Positions 12,030 to 26,400 of a DNA stretch of 64,000 nucleotides are shown here, piece after piece. How positions within the stretch are numbered: position 1 is the stretch's first letter; each line of letters begins with the position of its first letter. The translations under genes were made by a program, and so were the position numbers. The DNA lies in the NCBI RefSeq assembly GCF_902459465.1, contig NC_047063.1:23853055-23917054 (forward strand), given 5' to 3'. The DNA is from Asterias rubens. Taxonomy: Eukaryota > Echinodermata > Asteroidea > Forcipulatida > Asteriidae. Under the pieces are notes generated by a model. That model was given only the letters and a program-made list of their open reading frames with translations. It searched no databases and was not told the origin of the DNA.

Positions 12030-12116
12030 TTGAATTGAATTGAATTGAATTGAATTGAATTGAATTGAATTGAATTGAATTGAATTAAATTGAATTGAAT
12101 TGAATTAAATTGAATC
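12030..12116. repeat. (TGAAT)n microsatellite
   Basis: About 17 pentamers of TGAAT with rare substitutions (TAAAT). It creates an artefactual repetitive frame on the minus strand. Confidence 0.95.
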
Positions 12117-13868
12117 CACCTGTTTTCAACTGACCATTTCAATAATAACCTGAATGAACGTTTGGAAAAACGAAAATAAATGGTGAGATAAAAGCCATCA
12201 ATGATGCATCATTCAAAATGTACTTCTCTATCTCAGATGAAGTTGTTTATACTATTGAGGTATCATGCCTTCAGTCAACAATAAGAAATTTCAGTTATAG
12301 TGCAGTACCTTTGACCCTAAGTTGACCTCTCAGTGGAAAAAAGGACGAAAACAGAGGAGGAAGACGATAAAGAGAACGATGAAGAAAAAAACAGAAAAAA
12401 CGGAGCATGACGTCCGGTCGGATCGCACCATGGCGGGGGATTATAGAATATTCGGAACAAGTCAACGGATTCCAGTTGATCTGATATTAAGGGGTTAGAT
12501 GCCGGATCCACATCCTGTTTGCACTACGCTCGGATTACCCGCCACTCCTTCTCATCAAATATGGAGCTCTGAGATTGAAACGGATCCCGGCCACGAAAAA
12601 AAAAAAAAAAATGTATCCACGTGTTTTCTGCTCAGAGCGACGGGAGTTTGCAGTGCTCTGACGAAGAATATTATAAGTACAACAAGTTTGTGGGTTGGTG
12701 GTTTGGAGAAATTGTCATACGATTCTTCGTCAACAGTATTTGTTTTTGATATGGGGTTATACGACTCTGTTTTCTTCAAACGTCATCAAATTAATCACAA
12801 ACAGCCACATTTAATGGAACAATCAATCAATGATTACAACTATATGGGCTGTGGCACAAACAATAACATGATTAAATGACAGGCTATATCGAATAAATAG
12901 GCTTTGTAAAGTGACGCAGTTTAAACAGGAAGCTGACGCGGTAAAGGCTTTTCACCCCGCGCGAACAAAACAAGCGGCTGCGTAAGTTTCGTGATCGGAG
13001 ATGCGCAATTTTTTAAAACTTTGTTCAAGTAACTTGACCTGAGGTCAAGTTTTCCTATCGGTTTGTCTTCATTATTTTGTTGAATTTATGTTTACTTTTA
13101 TATATGTTGTTATTAGTATTACATCTTCATCAACATATGTAACTAACATAAAGGACTAAACAAAATCTCCCAAACGTAAAACTCCATAAGGTTGGGACCA
13201 CAATGGTCCCGAAAGTTAAAATAATACATACGAGACTTTCGCGAGACTTGCACAGTCTATATAGATACATGTACACATTTTTCTTTGTCATACGATTCTT
13301 CGTCAACTGTATCATGATGAATACGAATGGCCTAAAATGGAGATACCATCACAGTGTGTGGGTAGGGCTGATGGGCTGATAGACGAACCATACCAATTTA
13401 CAAGCCGTGGCGTAATTCCATTTCAATGGGGCGGGGGATGGGGGTTTGGATTTTCAAACTTAACTATAGTTTACAGCGTTTAGACACACCATGCTTTAAT
13501 AAAGAAAAACAAACAAATCCTTGTTTACTTGTTCTAATTGAATTGCATTTTGATAATAGTTTGAGTATTTAATTGTTTAGGAATGCATATTGGGTGTATA
13601 TTGGCACGCAAAGTTTTTGGGAAGCATGTTTTTGTATCAGATAATAGATTTGCCAAACCGTTTTTTTTAAGTAAATTAGTCTGTATATAGAAACTATCGG
13701 TGTCGGTAAAAGCTGTCGGTGGCCTTCTAAAAAACATAGAAACAATACAAATTGAATCTATATGGTTTTTTTTTTGTTTTTTTAAGGGACAACGCACTGG
13801 TTTTTATTTTTACTTGGCCTATGCTTTACAAAGGAAGCAAAACTTAAAAACTTCGTGATAAGAGCAAA
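12117..13868. other. Intergenic DNA, no gene supported
   Basis: Short frames only; the longest (12499-12879 plus, 126 codons) is low-complexity in part, includes an A-tract and has no recognisable domain. No RNA gene was seen. Confidence 0.4.
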
Positions 13869-14441
13869 TTGTTTGTCTCGAAACCAAACCAACCAATCAA
13901 CAGGAGTGTAATTTTTCAATTCGAACATTCCTCCTACACCATTAAATACTCAACAAACCCAGTCCGAATGCAACGACGGTTGCGAAGCAACAAGCCCTGG
14001 CTTCCTGCTCAAAACAGTATCACAATTTCGCCACTGCTTGATCGGCAGAAAAAAGAACAATATTTACAATCGTTCGATTCGAGATCACTGTGCAGCTGGG
14101 TTGTTATGGAGGGCCCCATGAGACAAGACAAAACATTTATTGATGATATTCCAAGCAGGTGTGTAAAGGTAGATCTAAACCCATTAAGAAGGAAATACGG
14201 CAATTTATTAGATTCCCGAGTCCCCACCATGGTTCCTGGTGGGCACGCTTTTAAGCATAAACTACAATTATTTGCCTTCGAAAACGTCCGACCATTTAAG
14301 GGAAACGTTACCTTGGATCGGGCGAGTTGGTCTACGAAAAATGTTTGTTATAATTATTATTATTATTTATTCGACCAATACAAGTTACAACAATCAAGTT
14401 ACAATAGCACAAGACAGAACATTAACGGAAAAACAATTTAA
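13869..14441 (+). CDS. Unassigned 190-codon open frame
   Basis: An ATG-started frame of 190 codons in otherwise AT-rich intergenic DNA, notable only for its length. It contains several basic and polar stretches and a tract of tyrosines encoded by a TTA/TAT microsatellite near its end. I recognise no domain, signal peptide or membrane segment, and see no obvious splice context. It may be a chance frame or a fragment of a decayed element. Nothing nearby suggests a function. Confidence 0.15.
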   Translation: MFVSKPNQPINRSVIFQFEHSSYTIKYSTNPVRMQRRLRSNKPWLPAQNSITISPLLDRQKKEQYLQSFDSRSLCSWVVMEGPMRQDKTFIDDIPSRCVKVDLNPLRRKYGNLLDSRVPTMVPGGHAFKHKLQLFAFENVRPFKGNVTLDRASWSTKNVCYNYYYYLFDQYKLQQSSYNSTRQNINGKTI

Positions 14442-14599
14442 AAAAAACAAGAAATAAGGAAAGATGTTTTCACACATATGCTTCGAAATATTGCGTGGTT
14501 TTCCTTTTACTTATAGCGATAACACGGTCGGTCAGTTTGTGGATTAAAACAAAGACCGCTTTACCACTGGTCCCACAATATTGCAAAATCTTCGATCCC

Positions 14600-14963
14600 T
14601 CAAAAGGGTATATTGGTAAAAACTCAAAACAAAAACTAACTTAAAAACTGACTTGGTAACGAGCATTGGAGAGCTGTTGGTAGTATACAATATTGTGAGA
14701 AATGGCTCCCTCTGAAGTAGCATACTATAGATTTTGAAAAAGAGGTAATTTCTCACTAAAATATAAAAAGAAATATTTTATTCCTATCTGAAAGCACACA
14801 AATTCGTCCAACAAAAGGTGTTTTTTCCTTCATAATTTTCTCCCAACTCCGATGACCAATTGAGCTCAAATTTTCAAAGGTTTGTTATTTTATGCATATG
14901 TGGAGATATACCAAGTGAGAACACTGGTCTTTGACAATTACCAATAGTGTACCTTCCCTTTAA
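14600..14963 (+). mobile_element. Family A MITE, diverged
   Basis: Left end decayed (GGGTATATTGGTAAAAACTC). The interior is typical (TGGTAACGAGCATTGGAGAG, GGCTCCCTCTGAAGTAGC) and the right end is CCAATAGTGTACCTTCCCTT followed by TAA. Confidence 0.75.
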
Positions 14964-15688
14964 TTCACGACGTTATTGACATGAATGAATGGCAAATTTT
15001 TCTCAATATTGATTTAAAAATTCTTGGAATTTAATCAGAAGCTTCTCTTCCTTTTGTTATGGTACACGATTATTATTTTCAAATCGGCTAAATGAAATTT
15101 GATGATGTCGACATACAAAAGTGGGAAAAGCGAACTCGTTTTTGCGCTTAACACCCACTGCATTCGCCAGTCCCAGAGGGCAAGACAACGGCTCCAAGTT
15201 TAACTCTTAGCAGGTCTTTGCCAAAAGCAGTTCCGATATTATGTGGAGGTGCTGACCAATATTAAATTGCTCAGTGGTGTGTGTTTATTTTTTAATCCAT
15301 TGGGGGAAGTGAGATGAAAAACACTACCCACAAAAGAGCATCTTGTATCTGTTTTTTCCCCTCGTTTTACACGATGTGTTTTTAGCTGTCACATGATGCA
15401 TTGTCAGCAAAATCTAAGTGTGTCATTTCACAGCATATTTTTTTTAAGTCTGCGTTTTTCGTTTGCAAAGTATTTAAAATCTACGACGGGGTTCTTTCTG
15501 TTCTGAGCCATCAAAATAGAGATAACATACAATGTTCACCAACATTTGCCTACTATATCGGAGGGAATAATATTATGTTGATTTGATTGATTTGGTTTGA
15601 GTTGCAAAGATTACCCCCCCCCCCAAAAAAAAGGGGGGGGGGAATGGAGTTAAGAATATTTTTGGGGTTAAACCCTTATATCAAACAG
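14964..15688. other. Intergenic DNA with a C/A/G homopolymer block
   Basis: No exon recognised. At 15615-15641 a C11-A9-G10 run forms a perfect short hairpin stem (C paired with G), a likely sequencing or slippage hotspot. Confidence 0.5.
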
Positions 15689-15875
15689 TCTAATATTGGA
15701 TTCGACCTGCCTCTCTACTGGGCAATCTAGGTTGTCTAGTTGCTAATACAGCTCTAGAATGGCAAAGGTCGTGGGTTCGAATCCCACCCGAGTAATATGC
15801 CGGTGATTTTTCCCTACAGAACTATTGAAAGCACCGAGTAAACAGTTCTCACATCGGTGTAAGGGGTAAAACCAA
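15689..15875 (+). mobile_element. tRNA-derived SINE copy
   Basis: The most complete copy. GGATTCGACCTGCCTCTCTA leads into a tRNA-like part with CTAGTTGCTAATACAGCTCT (A-box side) and GTGGGTTCGAATCCCACCCG (B-box), then the GATTTTTCCCTACAG block, CACATCGGTGTAAGGGGTAA and an A/C-rich tail. Confidence 0.65.
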
Positions 15876-17290
15876 ATTGTACAAACAAACAAAAAAGAGA
15901 CAACAAAGTAAAAGGTGTTTTTGTTTACACAAATTTAATAGAAATCTCAAAGTAAAAGATGAAATGATACACTTTACTGCCGCTCTTCTCTGGGCGACTT
16001 CCTAGACACCTGGCAGCCTGTAAATTGCCTCGGCCATTGTGCATAAACAAACAACGCCAATCTTCTTCGTTCCGTGCCCTATTTGGTCAACCTTACCATA
16101 TTATCATTTTGATGGAATTTTCGCATTAAGGAAATTTAAAACCGATAAAGAATAACTTTAAATACTTAAATAAAACAAAGGCTTGCACAATTTCCTAGCA
16201 TTTGCAATATTGTCCAAACTAACAATAAAAAAAAAAAAAACAAACAAAAAAACCGAACTAACATTAATATACCCAAACCCGTATAAAATGATTACCTTTA
16301 GCAAATATACTATCCCAATATACAGACCCCTGTTGTGTCATCCTTTTGTGACATCTTTTTAAGGCAGATGATCATCTGGAGAGCAAAGCTTTCAAGTTGA
16401 TTGGTTATTTTCCCCTGGAAAGTAGCCCGATATGCATATTGAGTATCACTTTTCACACAGTCATGAACATACATAATTGAATTAAGCTTTGTATACTACT
16501 CTCCTCGTGTTTTTTTTTGCTACAAAGAAGAACCCTAGCTGGGGGTAAATATTTACCTATGGAGAGAAAATAAGCTACCTAATGTCGGACACCTTTACCT
16601 GATAATTTTCTGCACGGCTGTGAGATCGTTGTGAAATTTCCTGCGGGGTATTATTGTCTTTTTCCCCCGCTCTGCTTTGATCATGAACTTCGTCATATAC
16701 TGTGTGTGTTTTAAAAAGCCCGATCGAAGTGGGCTCATCGCTAGCTGAGTTGTTTTCATATCATTATTTTTTTACCGAGTGTAGAACTTTGGCTTCTTCG
16801 TAAATAGTAGTTTGCAAAAACAAAAAGGCTTAACTGTGATGAGCTTGTATCGATGCAACTTTTGATGCATTGCTTGTTGAGGTATCAATATGTCTTGTTT
16901 CCGATAACACCATGTGAGTGTTACATATTTTGGTTATTCATTACATGGTGTTACCGCAAACTTTTCCAAATCGTATTCCCACCATGCACAGATTTAAATC
17001 CTACTTAGTTATTGTTCTTGAGAACTTGTCTTGCTTACTTCCGCAAACTTCTCCTTGTTTGTATTACAATATTATAAGGTGTAGAAATGGCAACGTTGTC
17101 GAAATTTCTCCATAAAGGTGCGCGCAGCTCAGAGCCGCAAAAAAGGACCGTTTGTGTCTGCTGCCACCAGCATCTCAAAGTCTCCCAGTATTACAACATC
17201 ATGATTCATATTATGTTTGGAGATTTCCAAAATTAAACACAACATCAGAAGCAAGAACCACGTGTGCTATTACTACACCTGATTTATACT
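15876..17290. other. Region downstream of the P450 gene, no further gene seen
   Basis: Contains an A-rich tract at 16227-16255 and short frames only. It would include the 3' UTR of the minus-strand P450 (immediately below 17291), but I could not see an obvious AATAAA signal close to the stop. Confidence 0.4.
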
Positions 17291-17477
17291 TTAGGCAGCT
17301 TTCCCATCCAGCTTTCTAGGTTTCATCAGAACATGAATCCCCGTCTCACTCCGGAGAGTTCCAGCGTTGACAAGTTTGATTTTCTTACTCTCGTCTGCTT
17401 CGAAAACAAAATGGCGTAGCAGGAGGGCAAAGGTCGTCTTCAGCTCGAAGACGGCGAATTGCTGTCCGAGACAGTTC
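17291..17477 (-). CDS. P450 last exon (heme cysteine and C-terminus)
   Basis: Starts after the CCCCAATAG acceptor. The first base completes the arginine of the heme motif, followed by [19 protein letters not shown], with the axial cysteine as the second complete codon. It ends at a TAA after PRKLDGKAA. Splitting the heme motif at this arginine leaves no doubt about the joint with the 19.3-kb exon. Confidence 0.92.
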
Positions 17478-20400
17478 CTATTGGGGAGCGAAAGGAACAA
17501 TCAAGGAACAGTTAAAGGGACATGGACACTATTGGTAATTACTCAAAAATAACTGTAAGCATAAACAGTTACTTGAACAAGCAATGGAGAGCTGTTGGTA
17601 TAAAACCTTATGCGAAACGGCTCTCTGAAGTAACATAGTTTTTGAGAAAGAGAGTAAATTTCTCACTCAAATAAAAACGTCTTCAGCTGAAGCCTTTTAT
17701 TTTGTATCTGAAAGCACAAGAAGCACTGCAACGCAACAAGTATTTTCTTTCATTATTTTCTTGCAAACTCGAAGACCAATTGAGCCCAAATTTCACAGAT
17801 TGTTTTATGCATTGGGTTATCAAGTAAGAAACCTGGTGTCTTTAAGTGATTATTGTTTTGAATTGACTGGCAGTCGAGTTCTTCAAGTGGTCCAGCTGCA
17901 CCAATATTAAATTAATTGCCTCTTGAATACGCAGCATTCATCAAAGAAAATTGGGGAAAAAATGACACGGTATAATTTACTCTTCAAAAATGTCGGCTCT
18001 GCGTAAAACAATTCCCGGTGGATTACTGTCGACGAAACCAGAGACTTACGGGAATTATTAATTCGGAAAGAATTCTAATGTCGGTCTGATTGATTATAAA
18101 TGTCATACCGTAACTAATGTCAGAGTCTTATTTCAAGACAAAAGTCGAGGGAGACGCGTTTTGAAGACAGCGGAGCCGCGTTTATTAGACGCAACAATTC
18201 GCCGTCGATATGCTATAATTACCGCTTGATAAGAATGCAAACAGACAACACTGTTGCAATATTGACCTTCCATTTTGCCAAATCATTGATTAACACTTCA
18301 ATGAATAGATTATAGTTTGAATGTACCCGTCGTATACATCAAAGTGTGTTAGCACCAACTTTCCGAGCTAGGTGAACAAAATCACAGGCATATTAATTAC
18401 TCGGGTGTGATTCGAACCCACGACCAGTGCAACTCTAAAGCAGTGTCCATTGGAATTAAATAAAATTAATAGTTTTTCTTTTTTTCTCTCTGATTTTGCA
18501 AATTTACGCTCATGAGAAGTTGACACGAAATTAACAATGACGCTATCAATCGTACTACCATAAGGGTCCGTATGCGTTGGGAATGAACATTAATTTCAAT
18601 AAAAACTGACTTTGTACAAAGTACTGCAGCTTTGGAAAGTATATCACTGACATAATATCCGAATAAGCGTGCTCTACCAACTAAGCTATTTAGCCCTACT
18701 ATTCTAGCCCATCTTTGTTTCAAAGATAGATGGCCAATTTGAACAGTCGTGGCTTACCCGGAAGCCCCAATGTAGTCAACATTTCTTTGTTCAACCCCAA
18801 ATTACTGTCCATTTAGACAAGTTACACGTTGTACCAGAAACATTGACTAAAAAGTCGACATGCGTAGCCTCTAATCCTATTGACAATATTCATAGATGAT
18901 CTAACGGGTCCAATGTATCCCTGTTAGTCCCCTAAAAACTGATTGAGTCAATGGACACTATTGGTAAATACTCAAAGCAATTATTAGCATAGAAACTGAC
19001 TTGGTAAAGAGTAATGGGGAGAGGTTGATTGTATAAAACATTGTGAGAAACAGCTCCCTTTGAAGTAACGTAGTTTTTGACAAAGATGTAAATTCTTGCT
19101 CAATTTATTATAAAATACTTCAGCTTTTACATGCATCCGAAAGCACACAAATAATTGTGCAACGTTGATGACCAACTGAGCCCAATTTTTCACAGATTTG
19201 TTATTTAGGTTAATATACACTATAGTGCGAATACTGGCATTGGACAATAACCCAAGGTGGCCAGAGTCTTTAAAAAAAGAACTGACATTTTGAAGAGGAA
19301 ACAGGAGAAGAGAAAAAAAAATGTGAAAAGTTAACCTTGGTCCAGCAGAGAACGGTAGGAAGGCATGAGGGGAGCGATTGACGCAATTCTCCGGGGAGAA
19401 CCGCTCGGGGCTGAACACCTGCGGACTGTCCCATACCGTAGGGTTCAGATGCAGTCCGCTCATCGAAATATACACCGTAGTATCTGAGGAAAGAAAAGTG
19501 GGAAAAAACGAAAACAAGACGATAGGATGGATCGGTCTACTTATGTCATTTTGAAGACCAATTATTATCTTATTTCTATTATAAATGTATTATCATGTGG
19601 CGATTGTAAGGTAGCCATTCACTGTACAAACATATGGGAATGTCAAAATATCCAATATGTAAAAAACAATAACGACACCCACTGTATACAAACCTACGGG
19701 AATGTCCAATATCCATAATTGATATACAAGGTAGACACTAACTGTACTAACCTATCGGAAATGCCCAATAGTGTCAACAAAATCTAGGTTAATTGGTGTC
19801 ATGTCTAGACTAATTTGAAATTAATATTTTTCATAATTTTATCTGTTATTCGTCATATCGCGTTCGTTTTATCTGGACTAATTCATATTATATGATAGTT
19901 AATTTGTAAACATTTTTGGTTTGAAGAGCGTCACGCCCACGAGGTCTGATCAAATCATTTAGGCAGTCTCACTGAAGTTTAGGTATCCACAAGCCTTAGA
20001 TGAAACGTCTGGAGGGAACGTCTGTATGGGTGCACCCCACTTTAGGCAGTGGACACTATCATGGTAATTACTTAAACAAATTATTTTAATTACTTGTTTA
20101 CGAGTAATGGGGAGAGGTTGATAGTATAAAACATTGTGAGGAACAGCTCCCTCTGAAGCTACGTAGCTTTCGAGACAGTAGTAATTTTCCACGAATTGAT
20201 TTTGAGACCTGAGATTTAGAATTTGAGGTATCGAAATCAAGCATAAGAAAGCGCACAACTTCGTTTGACCATAATGTGCGACAAGGGTGTTTATTTCTTT
20301 CTTTCATATCTCGCAATTCGACGACCGAATGAGCTCAAATTTTCACAGGTTTGTTATTTTATGCATATGTTGAGAAACACCAACTGTGAAGACTGAGTCT

Positions 20401-23400
20401 TTGACAATTACCAATAGTGTCCAATGTCTTGAATAAACTCCAATAATATAGCTGACAGTGCTAAAAATACTCGTTCATAAATACACGAAACATCAAAAGT
20501 ATCAAAGCTTTTTAAAGTACAAGGGTGTATAGACCTTTTCGCAAATACCGGGGCGCGCGCGTAAAGCTTGGAATTAGGTGCATTGTGGTCTTGCTGGTAT
20601 CCAAATTTGATCCATATATATCCCACAATGCACCTCATTCAACAGTCTGCGCTTGCGCATTGATATTTGCGATAAGGTGTATTCAGGCCTGGGGAAATTA
20701 ACTGATTCTTGAGCTTTTAGACTCTGCTCAGCCTGTTATGGGGAAGTCTTAGGGCCCGTTGAGTTATTATACGGGTGTACTTTTCCAAGCGTCTGTGCAT
20801 CTTGAAAAAATTCTCTATACTCTCTGTGATGACCGGACGTTTGAATTTTACACCAGTGCAGGGTTGTTTTTATTTAGAGGGAGAACAACTCGACAGGCCA
20901 TAGTCGACTTATGCAGAATTTAAATATTCTAGAGTAAAACAAAAAAGGCAACTGTGAAACTTATTACTATTTTTCGTTAAGTTTTGAATATATTTTTTAT
21001 CATTCTGCACTGCATGCTATGCTATTTATTGAGGTCCATAATACCAAAGTTCAAGCCAATGGTTTCGACAATGGCAAATCACAAGTTATTTTGATTGGCA
21101 AGTAGGCCCATGGTTTGCAATAGCAACACCCCCCCCCCCCCCAAAAAAAAAGTAGTGGAAAAAAAGAAGAAGAAACGGAAGAAGAGGGAGTCGTCGATTA
21201 AAGTTACAGCATTTATAGGGAGTACCGGATGATTTGTTGACGTTTAATGGTATCCTGCGAAAGTTTAAACACTTGGATTGTTTCCTAAACTAGCTCAATA
21301 AGCTCATGATGTTTCCTGTTATGTTTGATCGAAAATTTGAGTTAAAGTTCGTTAGTGATGACTAGTGGCTATCTTCGATACTGATTGGATAATCTTAAAT
21401 GTAAAGTATCGATTCTTGTGTGACAGTCGAGAGACAACAAGACAGAAATAACTCGCCATGGGTGTTTAAAAAAAAACATCAGCGATTTAAGGACTCATGG
21501 TTTAAAGTTGTTAAACACAGATGTTTTTTCCAGAAGGTTGTAGACTACAGTCTATCCCAACATGTCTTTGTTACAAACACTGCACCCACCCTGCTGGAAG
21601 ATGAAATGGTTTTTTTTCTAGTATTTGTTTGTCTTAGAATAATAATTTTCAGAACTTATAAGTCTCCCGAACCCCGAACAACTACTCCGCGGTAATAGAA
21701 TAAAGCAAAAACAGTTCTCTAAAAACAAACTCTATCCTGGCAAGTAGATACACACATACCGCAAACCAAATATTATACAAAGAATAATATTATTTCTCAA
21801 CAATCATAATCGGTTGTTTACTTCAAACATGGAGGGAAGAAAACAGATCCAAACTCACCCACCCCACTGTTCGCAGCTTATCCCAATCAACTAGATGGAG
21901 AAGGTGAGTTCAATATAAGAGAAGATTAACTCCAAATAATAGTCTGTCACAACAAGTACACGCATGGAATACCGGAATAAAAATAAGCATCCGATACTGT
22001 AATGCAGATTTTTTGCAAGCGTGTAGTCACCAGACTTAGTTCTGGTGGTTATAATGTCATTCAGGTTCGGGTGGAGTCCCAGTCATTTTGACTTTTGTTT
22101 GTGTATTTTGTGCAATCTGCTTTACTATTTTGCCCTGTGGAATAATATTGCATGGGCATCCTTTTCCGTGATGTATAGCCTCAAATTGGGGACAAACAGC
22201 GGTGATAGAAGCATGATATACGACTCTTTAGTCTCACGGTAATTGTTACGACACTTTATCCCCAAAGATATTATACAACACAGGTGAAGCATGAAGCATG
22301 AAGTCGAGGCTCGACATGCAGTTAGCAATTACATGGAGCGAATAATTGCTTTTCTATTCCAGGAGTGTAAACAAGGCCCCGAGATGTGCATTCAGTGCGC
22401 CGTGGCACCTTGTAAACCGTTATAAGGTGCTAAATAATTGGGTTTCAGAATTCATCACTGCTAATAACCTATCTTTCTGAAAGTTTGTATAATAAATACT
22501 CAGCGCCTTGAGTACCTTGTTTGGTAGATACGTGCGCTATAAGACTTTTTTATTTTTAAGATATTTCCATACCATACAACGCATGAAGTCTCCTGATTTT
22601 TTCAGTTTCTCATTTATTTTTTATTTAATATCACTTTACCAAGAATTGTCTATGGTTTACCGGTTCTTGTCTTTTGCAACTTTATCAATTAAACCTCTGT
22701 TTCCCTAGCGACTGAAAGTTAATTTACCGTAAAATCCTCAAGAGAGAAATTGTTCACCGAAGCCAATGTATGTGTAAGAGTCTCTCTCCTACTAATTGAA
22801 CCAACCAAAAGCCCGTAATTTGTTATCAATTGATGTGAAATTAGATTTCCCCATTCACATTTTTGGTTATTATAAAACGTATTAAAACAAAATTCCGAGA
22901 TTGTGAGAAAAGTATCAAAGACGATCGCCCTTTGATCTGTGGCGTCTGAACGCGTCAATGAAGCACATTTTAATAGTGACAAAATAATATCAGCCTTAGT
23001 GAACACTAAACACATCAACTGTTTGCAGAGGCGCTCACTGTTTGCTAACAGCTTGCTTTTGAAAACAATCGAACCGTTTAACTTCTGACAACATTAAAAA
23101 CCTACGTGGGATACAATAACAGAGACGTTTTCAAGTACAAAAACATCACCGTTAATATCCTTCAAGGGAATGTACACGTTTGGTAATTACTCAAAACAAA
23201 TATTAAATTAAAAACTGACTTGGAACGAGCATTGGAGAGCTGTTGATAATTTAAAACATTGTGGGAAACGACTCCCTCTGAAGTAACGTAGTTTTTGAGA
23301 AAGAGGTAAATTCTCACTAAAATAATAAAAATCTTCTAGCTGGAGTAGAAGTCTTTTATTCTTTTCTGAAAGCACACAAATTCGTCTAATAAGGGTGTTT

Positions 23401-26400
23401 TTTCTTTCATCGTTCTCTCGCAACTTCGATGACCAAGTGAGCTCAAATTTTCACAGGCTTGTCATTTTATGCTTATGACGGGATACACCAAATGAGAACA
23501 CTGGTCTTTGACAATTACCAAACGTGTACAGTGCCTTTAAATGCGGCCGTGGACACTAATGGTATTTCTCAAGATAATTCTTAGTATCAAAACTTGATGG
23601 TACGGGACAATGGAGAGCTGTTCATGTTATAAAACTTTGTTAGAAATGGCTTCCTCGTAAGTAAACGTAGTTTTTGAGAAAGAAGTAATTTATCACTCAA
23701 TTACTAATTAAATTCAGATGAAGCCTTTATGCTTCTGAAAGCACACAAAGTAATGCAACAACGGTGTGGTTTTCTTTCATAATTTTCATGCAAGTTTGAT
23801 GACCAATTCAGCCCAAATTGTCACTGGTTTGATTATTATGATGATTATGTTTGAAAACATCGAGTGAGAATACTGATCTGACAATTACCCAAAGTGTTCA
23901 GCCGTCGATTTCACCAAACTCTTCCTAACTAAGGACTCATCTTAGGACTTAGGACGAGTCCCAACTGTTGTAGCATGCAGACCTTAAGATTGATCCTAAG
24001 TTAGGACTCGTCCTAACTCGAGATAGGATTAATAATAGCGTTTCGTGAAATCGGCTGCAGTGCCTTTATTTAAGCTTGTATAATCACTTGTGTAGATGCA
24101 AACACCGGTATAATAGATGGGCTGCTTGTTTCAACATATACAGTGCGTATTTCCGGAAATTCTGCTTACGTTGCACCCGAAGGGCACCCGGGTACTTCAT
24201 TGTCCAGAACGAAGATGCGACCCTTCACTTGCCCCCTCGACGGTAACCCCGCCCCGAAGTCATCTCCCTCTCCTCTCAGATGTGTTATGGGGATTCAAAT
24301 AGACGAGAGGATTGTTTTATTGAATGGATAGAATAGGAGTGGGTTTAGAGACTGTTGGACAAACAACATGGGTCAAATATTGTTTTTTTTTTGTCAACTA
24401 AAATACACTTAACACTTATTGGTAACTGTCAAAGACTAGTCTTCTCACTTGGTGTATCTCAACATATGCATAAAATAACAAACCTGTGAAAAACTGAGCT
24501 CAATGGGAGACTTTCTGGGACGACAGAGGGCAGCAGACTTACCGGGTAAATCCATTGTTCTCAGAATTGTGCGCATGTTCAGAACTACGTAAACAATGGA
24601 AATTTACCCGGTATGTCTGCTGCCGCCTAGCGTTGGAAAGTCTCCTATTGGTCGTCGAAGTTGTTTATTACTTTCAGCATGTGCCCCCACCCCAATTTAG
24701 GTCCATATCCCGGGTACCCCCACCCATTTGAAATCTGGATTTGGGAAATTGGTAATAAGTTTCAGAGTTTTAATGTGACAATTTGATTTCAAACTATCGC
24801 CAGATAACCGTATATAAAATAGTATCTATAACAGTAACAAGAAATTCGCGGAGAAGGGGATTTCTTAAGAAAAAGGCAACGGAAATGGAGCCATTTCCCC
24901 CATTAGAAACAAAGTTGTCAGTCCCTTGTGCAAGCTACCATGACACACCCCCTGAAACTTAACCATAGTTACAGTGCACTGCCCAAAATACACTCCATCC
25001 CCACAGGCCTGCCTAATCTTGAAAAGCGCAGGGGGAAATCTCACCGAACAGGTGTATTCCGCATCGGGAAAACCGAGTCCCGGGGTCTGTATAAATTTCC
25101 ATCCGCCGTGAATAAGTTCGCGCCATAAGGCTGTTCCAATAAAGGGTACTTTTTGCATGACACAAAACACAAACTTCCGCAGATTTACATTAAACAGGTA
25201 AGATGTAATGATAGAAAGCTCCCTTTAAATGTTACATGTTGAGGTGCTGTAGTTTTTGAGTGAGTTAAACAATATTCACGAAGATTGTTAAAGAATGCAC
25301 AAAGGATTTGTGCGCGACTCTCCTAAAAAGATTCTCTGCGCATTTTACTTTTTTCCCCCGTGCAATGTTTCCGTTTGAAAGGAAATAAGGAAGACCTGTT
25401 TGTCATTTCATATTATGGTTGATCACACACAAACCTGAAGACTGCTCTGCGACTACTTTGTCAGCTCACCTAATCCTGATAATACCTACAGTATCACAGT
25501 GGCTAAGAGCACCTGCTTCAAACTCTGATGTTACTGATCAGTACGAGTGTGGGTTCCAGTTCCGGTTATGACACTAACTATGTCCTTAAGCAAGACACTT
25601 GACCATAATTGCTTCGTAACGTTTGGGGAGATAGTGCCTTCTACCAGCCAGGCTTCTGATGGATGATACCAAAGCCTACACCCGTATGGCCTGTAAAGGG
25701 GGTAACCCTGTATCAGCCCCATGAGTAGGTGGCGGCGGACTCTGGAAAAACTAGTCGTTTTGCAGCCCACACCTTAAGTTCCCTTATAAGGCTATGTAGG
25801 TATGATGACTTGCATAAACAAGAAATGAAAAGAAAACGGTAAATCAAAGATGGAACACGTACCTGTTGGGATGACTCTCCCGTCGCTGAGGACCAGTGGC
25901 TCCGTAAGGCGTCTGAATACGAAGGGCACAGTGGGATAAAGTCGCTGGCTCTCCTTGATGCACATGGTCAAGAAAGGCAATGAACTCATATCAGTCCTGC
26001 AACAACACAATGGGGAAACCATTCACAATTTTAAAGGCATTGGACACTATTGGTATAATTACCCAAAATAATTGTTGGCATAATAAATTACTTGGTAACG
26101 AGCAATATAGAGACCTGTTGATAGTATAAAACACGGTGAGAAACAGCTACATCTAAAGTAGCGTAGTTTTTGAGAAAGAACTCAAATAAAAGACTTCAGC
26201 TGAAGGCTTTTATTATGCATCTGAAAGCACGCAAAATATAAGTGCAACAAGGGTGTTTTTCTTTCATTATTCTATTGCAACTTCGACGACCAATTGAGCC
26301 CAAATTTTCGCAGGTTTGTTATTTTATGCATATAATGAGATACACAAAGTAAGAAGAGTGGTCTTTGAAAATTACCAAATAATCCACTGTCCAGCCCCTT

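Noticed and set aside
11861-12142. Repetitive frame of FNSIQ-type pentads
   Set aside because: It is a translation of the TGAAT microsatellite.
12499-12879. 126-codon open frame
   Set aside because: Contains an A-tract and has no domain, splice context or counterpart; a chance frame is the simpler reading.
24865-25170. 101-codon minus-strand frame in the P450 intron
   Set aside because: No P450 motif or other domain, and not needed to join the flanking exons, which are already in phase.
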